From Vicia villosa (taxonomy: Eukaryota > Streptophyta > Magnoliopsida > Fabales > Fabaceae): DNA of 64,000 bases. Shown piece by piece: positions 1 through 11,656 of this stretch. Positions within the stretch are counted from its first letter, which is position 1; every line of letters begins with the position of its first letter. The notes under the pieces were generated by a model. That model had not been told where the DNA came from. It was given only the letters and a program-made list of their open reading frames with translations, and did not search any database. The position numbers were made by a program, and so were the translations under genes. The stretch spans positions 108,611,360 to 108,675,359 of the forward strand of contig NC_081184.1 of the NCBI RefSeq assembly GCF_029867415.1. Reading direction: 5' to 3'.

Positions 1-3000
1 TTAATTGCTTAGCTCACTTTGTTTTCAAAATGTTTGAAATGTTGAAAAAGAGTTTGAATAAGGACTTTAGCTTGTAAAATAAGCGTAGCCTTTTGAAAGT
101 TTGTTGAAAGAGGAAAATGAATTTAAACCAGAGCAAGCAATTAATAGCAACTACCCTAAGTTTTGAAAAAAGTTCTTTTAGCCTTTCAGGGCTATCCATA
201 CCATAGGAGGATAGGAAGTCCTTTTATTGGATTTAAAGGGTCATCGAGGTTATCGTTCGCCATAAGACTGACCCTTGCCATAAAGAGGGCAGGTAGTCTA
301 AGGGAAGGATATAATAGTCATTAATCTTTTTTAGGCATCATGCGAGGATACCTTAGCAATGGGGACAAATCATCATTTACCGAGGCAACTTCGAGGGACA
401 AATTTGATGATGAATGAACTGAGGGCAACATTTGCTTTAGGTATCCTCGGAATCGAGGGACTTGACTATTTTAAAGGCATAAACAACAAGGCAATAAGGC
501 AACAGTATAAGGCAACAAGCAACAAGAGGGGTTAACCAAAAGTGTGTGTGTGTGGCACAATCAGGTGGTTCATTTCAGATATTTTATCTTATAAGGTTTA
601 GTGATTCTAATTTCATTAAAGGCTTGCACTCCCTAAGATTACTAACCACGCAGATAATATAAACAAAATCAAAGGCAAAAATTAAATCCTAACTATTACA
701 ATAAACACCTGCGGGGACGGAGAAATATATAAAAAACAGAATAATAATAGAGGCAAAAATAGGTTAATTCATGTGCCTCGAGCCTTCATCGCATCCCCGA
801 TTAACCCTGAAAATTACGAGCGAAGAAGGGAAAATGTTAGTGCATTATGGTTCAATAAACCCTAATTGACCGAAGATATACAAACCCTAATTGAACGAAA
901 TATGTAAAAAATAAAATAACTTTAATATTTTTAATAATCATTAAAGGTTAACGAAAAGTCGAGAGTTCGATTTAATATATATCAATTAAATAATTATTGG
1001 ATTAAATCCTAATTATTTAATTGATTAAAGTATTTGTGAAAAAGGAATTGAATTTAAAATAAAAAAAACAATTATCAATAGAATTATAAAAAATCGAACT
1101 TTCGATAAAAAAGAAATAAATAAAATAAACAATAATATAAAAATATAAATTTTAGTAAATAAATAAAAAAAAGATTTTTTAAAATAAATATTTAATAAAC
1201 AAAGGAAAAAAAAGAAAACAAATAAATAAAAGACTATGTAATTAAAAATAAAAAAATAGAAAAAACTTAGCTCAGATTGGGTGTGGCGCGTGGCTGAGGG
1301 ACCATGGTGGAGCCGCGTCTTCAAAGGCGTTGCATATGATGGGAGATTCATCCAAAGGCTGATGCGCTGAGGGATCACCACGCTAGTGTACGTCTTAAAG
1401 CATAGGATCTCTTCGTTTCAAACAAAAAACGCGCGCCTGAACCAACCAATAGGGGACTGACACGCAGTCGTCTCCTACCTCTGGCCATCGTTTTAGGCCC
1501 TGCAACCAACTATACCGACGGCTTCTTCCGTAGCTAAAAACTACCTTCTACAAATGCAAGCAAACATGCACATAAATTTTTCGCGAGGCCATGGATGATT
1601 TCGTCTAGGTCTCACGAATTCAACCATGGCCTTAATTTGGCCCAAAGGTACCTGCAACAGAAAGCCCTAAAACAAAAACCTAATTTCTAACAATGGCATA
1701 CCTCGACACAGTCACGCATTCATCCAATAAATCATCCAGAATCATTCTATACATCATAACAAATCATAATATGCATCCAAAACATGTTTATATGCTATGA
1801 ATCATGCAACCAGAATCAAGAAAATTTACGACAAACCTTGGCTTAGGGGAGATAGTTCTGGGGGTGTTGATGTCATGCAATGATCCAAACACCTTCAGTG
1901 ATCCTCAGGGAACGTGTGGTAATGCTCAAAATTGGTTGAATAGCCCTCAAACTCCAAAACCGGTTTCAAGATTTTTTGTGAAAAAAAGCTCTTGAATAGG
2001 GTTCTCCTTTGCCAAAATTTTCGTGAACTTTAGGTCTGGTCTTGTTAGGTTTATATAATGGGAGAGTTTAGGTCAACAATTACAGAAGAAATCTTGTTAA
2101 ATCTTTGATTGGAGTTTTTGGAAAATTTGATTTGTAAAAACTTCTAAAATAGGCCAATTTCAATCCAATCCTTTTCCAATCTTCTTTCCACGAAATTGAA
2201 TCAAATATATTGTCTAATTGATGATTGAATATGATTGGAATGCTTTCTCTAATCAAATCTTTATTAATTATCTTATTTGTTTGAATTATATCACTTTTTT
2301 AAATGAATAAAATTCAATATAAAATCAAATAATCAACACAAACTCGTGGCCTTGGAATTGAATCTCTTTGATGACTTGGGGAACAATATTGGACCATAAA
2401 ATATTGGGCCTCTTTGCAAAGAAATCCATTTTGAAGCCTTTTTGTTTCACATTTTTCTCTAAAAATTGTCCAACTTTGACAAGGCATATCTCTCTCAATT
2501 TTTAAGATATGGAAGAGTTCTAAGACTTTTTTGGAAATCCCAAGATGTCCTCTACAAGCCACTTTGGAAGTTTTTTTCCATTTGAGGATTTTATCTTGAT
2601 GATGTGGGCTTTGACAAAAAACTGCTTTTGGTTGACTTTCAAAAAGGACCTATAATCTTTTGATCCATATCTCTCAATTGAAGCATTTTTAGACTTGGCT
2701 TGTGAGAGACAAAGTTGTAGAGAAATCAATTTCCTTCAAAATGAGCTTTGGTTGCGAAATTTATGATGTTCCATGTGAAAGTTATGGCTGGTCAAAGTTC
2801 AGTTGACTTTAAGTCAAAAAAACCCTAATTTATAAACTTTAGGTTTTGTTGATTTCTGAACTTTCCTTGATGGATCATGATCAATCCTTGATCAAATGAT
2901 GAATGATACTTCAAAATAAGGTTTTGACAAAAAATCAGGAATTTTGACTGTGCTTTGACCGTAGTTGACTTTTAGGTCAAACTAGTCGACTGTTGACTTT

Positions 3001-3234
3001 CTGAGCAATTGACTGGGCAATCCTTGGAGTTGAAACTTGTACTTTGCCATAGAGATAGTTTGAAACATCATAAGCCATATAAAATCCATCGGAGACTTTG
3101 ATTCATTGATTTTCTTTAGAGGATTCAAAACCCTAATTCATTGAGCCATTATTTAGGAGAATGTGTCTTTGAGTCTTGAACTTTGGTATGAGCTTGAAAG
3201 GAGAAATGAGATGGGCAAATTTTGGGGTATGACA
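1..3234 (-). mobile_element. Ogre-related LTR (partial, 3' end off the left edge)
   Basis: Read on the minus strand, this LTR starts at 3234 with TGTCATACCCCAAAATTTGC, the terminal sequence shared with the other Ogre-like LTRs of this window. Its left 560 bases align in order with 50390-50890, inside the LTR of the tandem family (the GGACTTTAGC, GCGTAGCC, CTATCCATAC and CGAGGGAC blocks recur), so about 210 bases of its 3' end lie beyond the left edge. No polypurine tract abuts the start (the flank reads GCTAAAAATCC), so this is a 5' LTR or a solo LTR, with the element body, if any, to the left. It has no coding capacity; small ORFs inside it look like chance. It is clearly diverged from the tandem family. 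Confidence 0.8.
2051..2058 (-). promoter_or_regulatory. Candidate TATA box in the left LTR
   Basis: On the minus strand the sequence reads CATTATATAAACC, a good plant TATA element, about 1.18 kb inside the LTR. It is a candidate U3 promoter only. No start site can be proven from sequence. Confidence 0.35.
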
Positions 3235-3478
3235 GCTAAAAATCCAAAGGAATGAGAATTATATTGACTAAAATTTTCAATGTACTCACTCTCTTTTCCT
3301 CCTCTTTTACTCTGTGCTTAACCTCTTTTAAATCAACCTTGGTTTTGTATTGTTAAAGTTCAACCACCACTCTTTTAATCACCCTTGCCTTGTATTGTTA
3401 AAGCTTGACACCTTTTAAAACTTTTTAAGTATTGTTAAAACTTAACATTTTAAAAAACCCGTTGAGTATTGTTAAAGC
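3235..3478. repeat. Short gap with four degenerate copies of TATTGTTAAAG
   Basis: This 244-bp stretch lies between the left LTR and the next LTR. TATTGTTAAAG or a one-base variant starts at 3348, 3393, 3430 and 3467 (spacings 45, 37 and 37), with similar flanking words (CTT..ACACC, TTTTAAA). It is an old degenerate tandem repeat. No gene is seen. Confidence 0.5.
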
Positions 3479-5459
3479 TGTAACGACCATTTTATTTACG
3501 TATTTTATTTGATTATGTGTTATGTGAATTATTTATTTGATTATGTGTTAATTGTGTGTTTAATTGATTTTGTGTTATATATTGGGAATTATTAGTAAAT
3601 AACATAAGTTAGTAAGGTTATTGGTTAGTGGGCCTATGATAGAATTAATAATTGAGAGGTGCTAATTAGAGCCCATTAGCAATTTGAGAGTTAGTAAGGG
3701 TTTAACATAATAAGAGTTTTAGAGAATAGAGAGTTAGAAACTCATTTGGTGAAATTGGGAAAAGAAGAGAAGAGAGAAGAGAAGAGGAGAAAGCTATGTT
3801 TGAAGATAGAGTTGGCTTCAATCCGAAAACCCAAGGTAAGGGTGGAATTCTTTCATGATAAAGAGTTGTATGATGATGTTTAGGGTGAGGTTTTGATTGT
3901 ATGTTGCTATCCATGAATATGTGTCTTAGAATCTTAGGGTTTATGTTGAATTTTCATGATTTTGTGGTTGAAATCATGTTTTGAATGATGAGTGTTGATG
4001 AATGATGTTAGTTGGTGTTAATATGTGTCTTTAATTGCTGATTAATGATGGTTTGGAGTGGTGGAAGTGTGGTTACGCAAGTCTGTCACGACTGTGATTT
4101 TTCTGCATAATCGTGCGTCCGCTAAGCGGCCCCTGACTCGCAAAGCGGATGCTGAGAGAAAATTTGAAAATGCGCGAGCCCGCTAAGCGGAGCTGGTCCG
4201 CTAAGCAGAGCTGCGAAAAATATTCGCTTCTGTTTTTAGTTTTGTAAAGCGCGTTTGAGTCCGCTGAGCGAACCTTGCTGTGTAAAACTTTTTGTAACTT
4301 TGAATTGATGTATCTTTTGATCTGTAACTCCTTTTTAAGTGTCGTTTGAACCTCCGTGAAACTCTAATTGATGTCTTTCTAATGAAAATGACTTGAAAAA
4401 TTTTAGATATCTTTTTTAACCTTTCCTTGAATTTTATGTTGCCGATTTAATGATGTTTTGTGAAGTAGTATGTGTTGTATGCTTGTATGCTGTAACGACG
4501 TGATTGAGATGTGGTAAATTACTATGAGGGTAATGATACAGTTATTGCCATATAACCTTGGCATTAATTTGATGTTGTTTTAGACGATGTATGATGTGTT
4601 GTTTATGTTGTGTTTGTGGATGTACATCGTTTGAGTGACATCCATTGCATTGTTTAAGACGGCCTTAATGGCAAATGTTTGAGACGGCCCAATGACAATT
4701 GTTTGAGATGAGAGTTTTACTCTAATGGTACCACATGCATGTGCATAAAGTCAAGTCGCATATTGAGTTACATTTTGAATGTTTGTGATTATGACGGGAA
4801 TGTTGTGATATGTTGATGATTTAGTTGTGCTATTGAATATTTTATTGCAATTGAATAATAACATTGTTGTTTGTGATGAAAGTTGCTGTAAGATGTTATG
4901 TGATGAGAAGTGGTGAAATATGTATGATATTTTCCTTGCTATGAATATTATCATACTTTCCTTTATACTGTTTGATATCTCACTCCTTCTGTTTGAATGT
5001 TACCCTTTGTTGGTAACGTGCAAGTAACAACGTGGAGTAGTCGTTTACCTTATAGCTCAAGTCGGTGTGTCTATGCTCTGATACGTAGCACTCGGGGGGA
5101 CATTTGCAATGCTTGTTGCTTTATGTCGTTATGTTTTGATTGGATGTTGTCATATTTTGTTTTGATTAAGTTATTGTTCTCTATTGAGACGCGTTGGATA
5201 GTTGTTGCCATGTTGGCAAGGATGTTATGATTTGAATTTATGTTATTCTTTGAATTCCGCTGCGATATTATGAACTATTTGGTTTGAAAGTTTAATGAAG
5301 TATGATTCCTCCGTTATATGTGTTATGTATCTACGATTATGAGCATGATTTGTGATGTGTTCTTAGTATATAATTGTGACGCCTCAAATATGATGTTTGT
5401 TTGAGATTTTTGTACTCTATTTTCCTTGTTTAAATGTGGGGTAGATTTGGGGTGTTACA
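3479..5459 (+). mobile_element. 5' LTR of a Tekay/Del-type Ty3/gypsy element
   Basis: The LTR starts TGTAACGACC and ends GGGGTGTTACA, so it has TG...CA ends and a length of 1981 bp. A Met-type primer site follows four bases later and a gag ORF about 115 bases after that, which fixes orientation and type. The five bases before it (AAAGC) would be the target duplication, but the 3' end of the element is missing and this cannot be tested. Confidence 0.85.
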
Positions 5460-5463
5460 TAAG

Positions 5464-5475
5464 TGGTATTAGAGC
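5464..5475 (+). other. Primer-binding site, initiator Met tRNA type
   Basis: TGGTATTAGAGC differs by one base from the canonical TGGTATCAGAGC used by many plant LTR elements, and lies directly after the 5' LTR. It primes minus-strand DNA synthesis. Confidence 0.85.
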
Positions 5476-5575
5476 AGGTTGGTCCGTCCGGCCAAGTGTC
5501 GAGTCATAGTGTGGTCTAACAATCGTGTATTGTTATTTTGTGCTGATTGCTTTTGTGTTGTAGTGAAGAGTTGAG

Positions 5576-6559
5576 ATGGCTGGAAGAAATGATGTTGCGA
5601 TTGCTGCTGCTTTGGAAGCAATGGCTCAAGCTTTGAAACATCATCCAAATGTTGGTGAGAAAGCTGCGTCTCGCAATTTGGATACCTTCCAAAGGGAGAA
5701 TCCACCTATTTTCAAGGGCACTCATGATCCTGATGGCGCATTGACATGGCTAAAGGAGATTGATAAAATCTTCCGTGTGATGGATTGTACTCTAGATCAA
5801 AAGGTTCGGTATGGGACTCATATGCTAGCAGTCGAGGCTGATGACTCGTGGCTAGAGACTCGCTAGAGGTTGGAGGCTAATGGTGAGGAGATCACGTGGG
5901 TTGTGTTCTGTAGGGAGTTCTTGAGGAAGTATTTTCCGGAGGATGTACGTGGCAAGAAGGAAATCGAACTCCTTGAGTTGAGACAAGGGAATAAGTCGGT
6001 GGTTGAGTATGCTGCTAAGTTTGGCGAATTGGCTAAGTTCTACCAGCACTATGGTGGACCAACTGGTGAATTTTCGAAGTGCATCAAGTTTGAGAACGGG
6101 TTGCTTCCAGAAATTAAGAAGGCGATTAGCTATCAGAAGATTCGTGTCTTTGTTGACTTGGTTGATAGTTGTCGGATCTATGAGGAGGACAACAATGCTC
6201 ATTATCGGGTTATTAGTGAGAAGCGAGGCCATAGTCAACAAGGCCGTCGCAAGCCTTATGATGCTCCAGTTGGCAAGGGTAAGCAGAAAGCTATTGAGGG
6301 CAAGAGAACTAGTGGGGGAGATGCTCCTGTTGGTTTTGTGTGCTTCAAATATGGCAAGGCTGGCCATAAGAGTAATGTGTGTACTGTTGAAGCGAGAAAG
6401 TGTTTCCGTTGTGGAAAGTTTGGACAAGCGTCGTCTGATTGCACACATAAGGAGATAGTTTGTTTCAACTGTGGTGAAGAGGGCCACATTGGAAGTAAAT
6501 GTCAGAAACCCAAGAAGGAGCAAGCTAGTGGGAAGGTGTTCGCCTTGTCGGGAACTTAG
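5576..6559 (+). pseudogene. Ty3/gypsy gag (capsid/nucleocapsid) with one in-frame stop
   Basis: Starting at MAGRNDVAIAAALEAMAQAL, this is the retrotransposon gag family of Tekay-like elements. The capsid core includes the FKGTHDPDGALTWLKEI stretch and a region around FPEDVRGKKEIELLELRQG. Cys-His zinc knuckles follow near the end (CFRCGKFGQASSDC and CFNCGEEGHIGSKC), plus a poorer first one in which a knuckle Cys reads Tyr (CFKYGKAGHKSNVC). The frame is broken once by TAG at 5864-5866 and continues unshifted, so a single substitution, perhaps CAG to TAG, silences it. It ends at TAG 6557-6559, where the protease should follow in frame. It would build the virus-like particle of the retrotransposon and is now inactive. 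Confidence 0.88.
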
Positions 6560-6722
6560 ACCACTAGTGAGGATGCACTCATCAGAGGTACATGTTCCTT
6601 TAATCGCATACCTTTAATTACTATTATTAATATTGGTGCTACTTAATGCTTTATCTCTGCTGATTGTGTTGAAAGATTGAGTCTTGTGTTGTCTACTATG
6701 AACGGAGAGATGGTTGTCGATC
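6560..6722 (+). pseudogene. Truncated start of the Ty3/gypsy protease
   Basis: The gag frame continues past its stop into a recognisable aspartic-protease segment. The active-site region reads INIGAT-stop-CFIS, where the family has a D-T/S-G-A core followed by the same CFIS-like strand, so the catalytic Asp is replaced and a stop lies next to the site. Similarity ends at about 6722, where CACTA-like sequence begins. Reverse transcriptase and integrase of this element are not in the window. Confidence 0.7.
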
Positions 6723-7261
6723 CCCAGCATCTGAATTTTTATTAATTTCAAAACTGAGTGGCGCGCCCAATATTAACACTTGGTGTTTTGTAGAACCAAG
6801 GTAATATCTCAATGTTTTACCTCGGTTTTATGTAAAAACCAAGGGGGTAGGTTTTTTTGAGCTGTCGTTTGCACCTGTATTATAGAACCATATTACAGAA
6901 TATAAACCCATATTTTGCAGATTCCTGAAATAGAAACATTGTACATTTTGCCAATATCTCAATCTGAAATATTGTACCACAAATATTCATTGATTACACC
7001 AAATGTAAACCTAAAATAGCACATACTATATAATTTGACTAAAACTAAAACAAATGATTAACCAACAAAAACAATAACCAAAATGGAAAGTTTTGTAGGT
7101 TGTCCAATAGGATTTGTCACTGGTTGTTAAGTACCTATAATTTGAACAACATTTAAAACTAATTAGAGTAATCGACAATAAATTTAAATCTATAGTACAA
7201 TGATTAAAAAGGAGTGAAATGATTAATTATAAATTGCTAAGGGATATAAAAAATTTACATA

Positions 7262-8334
7262 CTAGTTTTATCATATATCCTCTCTTCATGATCACGACGA
7301 ATAACATGCACATCATCTGAATCATTTTCTTCAGATGATTGATGTACATGTGTTGCTAAACAAGGTGTCTCATAGTTAAAATATTGATTTTCATCAGTAC
7401 TATCGGAAATATGTTTTCCTTGAAGAACAATTTACCATCTAGTGTTAGAAAGATCAATGCCATAAAAAACTTGTTTTGCTTGGGTTGCCACGATGAATGG
7501 TTCTTTCTTATAAGTTACTTTCAAATATCAACCCGTGTGAATCCTAATTCATCTGTTTCTACACCATTGTTACTGTCAATCCACTTGTACTTAAATAAAG
7601 ACACTTTAAAAGAAACATAGTCAATCTCCTCAATGACCACTGATTCCGCTCTAGATGCTAGTACATAATTTTTATCTTTGGAACTAGAAAAGTATATGGA
7701 TTCAGACTCAACCATAACCCCACTATTTTGCACGGTGCTACGATCATCCTTTGATTTTGTATAGAATAAATATTTACTAATGTCGTATGCACTCCAAGTA
7801 ATAATAATAAAATTAGGCATATGTGACCACCATTTGCAAGTATCTAATACACTACTCTTTTTAGAAATACTTTCATTAAACCAAGTTATAAAATTTTTGT
7901 TATGCTTTGTCAACAACCATTTTTCATTCATCCAGGGGAATTTTTCCTTTATAAGACTTTTTGTGAGCGGTCAAGTAAGGTTGAAATTCATTAAGGTTAT
8001 TCAATATATATAAATGTGCTTGAAGAACTACTTCTTGATCAAATGTCTTAACATTTAAATCTTGAATACCTCTACCATCATAACATTCATCATAATGAGA
8101 CTCAGGAATTCCTATAATGATTGCTTCTGACAAATAGCTTGTACAAAACTCAATAGCTTCTTCTGTGATGTACCTTTCTACGATTGAAGCTTCCAAATGG
8201 TAATGATTCTTTTTATACCCTTTAAAAATCTTCATGCACTGCTCTATCAGATACATCCACCATAAATAAACTGGACCACAAATACTAATCTTCCTTACTA
8301 GACGAACAACTAAGTGAACCATAAATAATGTCAA
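7262..8334 (-). pseudogene. TNP2-like transposase, C-terminal domains (DUF4218, DUF4216)
   Basis: On the minus strand, 8334-7924 holds a DUF4218-type segment (LVVRLVRKISICGPVYLWWM, then IERYITEEAIEF-like sequence). An overlapping frame from 7931 holds the DUF4216-type segment (WLLTKHNKNFITWFNESI, later YKWIDSNNGVETDELGFTRV). After a break near 7521 the same domain resumes in another frame with EPFIVATQAKQVFYGIDL and fades out near 7262. The order matches the C-terminal half of plant CACTA TNP2 proteins. At least two frame changes and stops show it is dead. Confidence 0.75.
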
Positions 8335-8455
8335 AGAATGATGGAAGGAAAAACATCTCTAATTAGCACAAGATAATTGTATCTTTGTGTTTTAAGTCAT
8401 TTAAATTTCCAGGATCAATAACTTCACCATATATAGCACTGAAGAATAAGCACAA

Positions 8456-9280
8456 TCAGGTTATAGCTACCCTTACATTTCTTGGTAAAATGCCACGGAT
8501 AACCACTTGTAGAAGTTGTTGCTTCAAGACATGACAATCATGAGATTTTAAGCCAACTAATTTGTGATCATTCTCTGACCCAAGTTTCTTCACATTTGAC
8601 GAGTACCATTGGGGAACTTTGATACCCTGCAAACAACCGCAAAAACTTTTTTCTTTTTTAGACAGGGTGTGATATGCTAGGGGTAAATAGGTTCTATTTA
8701 CTACTTCTTTTGGGGCTAACTCTTGATGTATACCCATCACAACCATATCTTTGCGGGATTTCTTAGTATCTTTTGTCTTGGCTTTAATGTTGGAAAGTGT
8801 TCCAATTAAACTATCACATATATTTTTCTCCACATACATCATATCAAGACAATGTCTTATATCAATACTAAACCAATTTGGAAGATCAAAATCAAACAAT
8901 ACCGACCTCTTTTTCCAAATATTGTTCTCCATGGGCTTTTTTTGTTTCTTTCCAAAGACAACATTAATATGTTGTTGTCTTTTATAAACTTCATTCTCGG
9001 TTAAGGGCTTTGAAGTGATATCAAACTCATTTTCTCCATTAAAAGCCTTCCGCAATCTAAGATATGGATGATTAGATCTTTGAAATTTTTGATGCCCAAT
9101 ATAAACTGTCTTTTTTACTTTTTGTAATTGGTAGTGACATGTATCAACTTCACATATAAGACACGTTTTATGTACCTTGACGTTGTACCAAGACAAATTA
9201 CCGTATGCGGGAAAGTAATTGATTATGCAAAATAACATGTCACACAACTTAGAGTTATCACATGTATATGCATCATCCAC
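8456..9280 (-). pseudogene. TNP2-like transposase, Transposase_21 core fragment
   Basis: This open stretch of 274 codons contains the hallmark FSIDIRHCLDMMYVEKNICD followed by SLIGTLSNIKAKTKD, typical of the Transposase_21 (TNP2) family of CACTA elements. Near its C-terminus is LVGLKSHDCHVLKQQLLQV, another conserved TNP2 block. The protein would cut and rejoin the transposon ends in the nucleus. The piece is separated from its neighbours by frame breaks and lacks the middle of the catalytic domain, so it is non-functional. Confidence 0.82.
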
Positions 9281-9582
9281 TTAAACACCTTCCTCCCACA
9301 AAAGTCCTAAATTTTCAATCAATGGCGTTGAATAAACATTTATGTCATTCCCTGTTTATTTTAGACCCGAAATCATCATCGATAGCATCATATACTTGCG
9401 CTTTATGCACAACCATGGAGATAGATTGTAAATAATTAGAATTACATGCCATGACGTATGGTTAGTATACAAATTTCCAAAAGGGTTCATTTCGTCGACT
9501 GCAAGTTCAAGCCTAAGGTTCCTCGGTTCAAGGAAAAAATATGGAAACGAGGAATCAATTTTTTTTCATTGCATTGAATTAA

Positions 9583-10171
9583 CTACATGGCAAATTTTTC
9601 CATCACACGCTCTTTCATCTGAATGCCATATAGTGATTTTGCATCACTAACATTAGCAAACAATTTTTTGAACCTTGGAATTATCGGTAGGTACCACATC
9701 ACCTTGGTAGGAACACTCTTGCTAGTTACACCACCATCATCATCAACACCATTGTCCTTTTGCTTATAGTGTGACTCCCCACACCTTTGGCACTCCTTCA
9801 ACTTTTCAAACTCTTTCCTATATAAGATGCACTCACTATGACAAGCATGTATTTTGACATAGTCCAAATCCATTGGGCACAATATCTTCTTGGCCTCGTA
9901 AGTACGGTTCAACAACGTGCTACCTTTGGGAAGCATTTCTTTCAACAACTCAAGCAATTTAGTGAAACTTTTACTCGTCCACACACCTCTTGCCTTAAGA
10001 TTAAATAGTCTTAACACAGGTAACGATCTTGTAAAACTTTTACTTCCTAGATACAACGAATCTTCCATGTTTCTTCGCAAAGTGTCTACGACAATAGCTT
10101 TCTTAAAATCATCTACTCTAATATCACGAATCATGTCTTTTAGAGTATCATACATAAATTCTTTATTTTTA
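9583..10171 (-). pseudogene. TNP2-like transposase, N-terminal middle fragment
   Basis: The minus-strand frame reads into typical TNP2 sequence: FTKLLELLKEMLPKGSTLL, then KILCPMDLDYVKIHACHSEC, a Cys-rich CQRCGESHY and KVMWYLPIIPRFKKLFANV. It is cut at 10171 by the foldback MULE, and the missing N-terminus reappears at 17344-17585. The first Met in this frame lies within the MULE terminus and is not the true start. Confidence 0.82.
10163..10171. repeat. Left 9-bp target duplication of the foldback MULE
   Basis: TTATTTTTA here is repeated at 17335-17343, on either side of an element with inverted GAGTGAA ends. Nine bases is the usual duplication of Mutator-like elements. Confidence 0.8.
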
Positions 10172-11514
10172 GAGTGAAGATCCATTTTAGTCCCTCACAA
10201 AAATTACAGAACCCAAATTAGTCCCTCACAAATAAAAGGACCCGATTTAATCCCTTACAAAATTTAACCGGATCATATTAGTCCTTTTGTTAATATTTTT
10301 TTCAAACCGATTTTTTCATACTTTTAAACCGTGACAGGACTGCCACATTGGTTTTATATTTTTTATTTTTTATTTTTTAAATACTAAATTGATTTTTAAT
10401 TATAATTTCATTTTTAAACAATTCTAATTTAATAATATCAAAAAATTCAAAATTGTTTCTTATAAGGAATTTAATCCAAAACTTTTAAACAATATCTTAA
10501 GTCTTTACCACTAAGCCAATATGTATTCATGTCAAATAATTCTCAAGATTTTTAATAAAATTAAATAATTCTAAATTTAAAACAAAAATTACAAAATTGG
10601 TACCAATGAGGTCTCGAACCTTAGTCCGATAAATGATAATCACTTTACAATTAGACAAATCAATTTCTATTGTTAATATTCTTAACTTAATAATTTAGAA
10701 CAAATATTTACTTATTTTAAATAACACACAAATGAATATTTACTAATTTGAAATAATACATCAATTTAAAAATAAAATTTATAAATGTAAATCCTCAATA
10801 TATTTAATCGATTAGAAATAAATTAAATTATATGTAATTGAAATTAAACAACACACAAATATATATTTACTTATTTCAAACTAATTCAAGATAAATAATA
10901 ATTAATTAATTTAATAGTAATTCAAATCATTAGTTTAATAGTGATCAATTAGATTAATAGTAATTAAATTAAAATTAGTAATTATTTATTTGTTTGGTAT
11001 TTGAAATAAATAAATTTTTGTTCTAAATTATTAACTTAAGTATTTATTATTAAGAATATTAACAATAGAAATTAATTTGTCTGGTTGTAAAGTGACTATC
11101 ATTCAACTTGAACGGACTTGGATTTTAGATCTCATTGGTACAATTTTTAACTTTTTTGTTTTAAATTCAGAACTATTTAATATTACTAAAAATTATAGGA
11201 ATTAATTGTCATGAATGTACCTTGGATTAGTGGTAAAGACTTAAGACATTTGACTTTTTTGATATTATTAATTCATAATTATTTACAAATGAAATTATAA
11301 TTAAAAATTAATTTAGTATTTAAAAAATGAAAAATATAAAATATAAAACCAATGTGGCAATCCTGTCACAGTTTTAAAGTATGAAAAAAATCGGTTTGAA
11401 AAAAATATTAACAAAAGGACTAATATGGCCCGTTTAAATTTTGTAAGGGATTAAATCAGGTCCTTTTATTTGTGAGGGACTAATTTGGATTCTGTAATTT
11501 TTGTGAGGGACTAA

Positions 11515-11528
11515 AATAGGTGTTCACT
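11515..11528. repeat. Left 14-bp target-site duplication of the LINE
   Basis: AATAGGTGTTCACT is repeated exactly at 17320-17333. It lies next to the poly-T (minus-strand poly-A) and so marks the 3' end of the LINE. Confidence 0.92.
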
Positions 11529-11656
11529 TTTTTTTTTTTTAAAGGCAAGAGAAAGATGTATATTAATAAGAGGGAGAACTAAGGGTTCTCCAACCTATTT
11601 ACAATAGGGCCACAAAGCCAAAACCCCACAAAGAGAAAATTACAAACCAATTAAAA

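Noticed and set aside
1025..1381. 118-codon minus-strand ORF rich in Phe and Ile
   Set aside because: AT-rich LTR DNA; its composition explains the frame.
5852..6523. 223-codon minus-strand ORF
   Set aside because: It lies antisense to the gypsy gag and has no similarity of its own.
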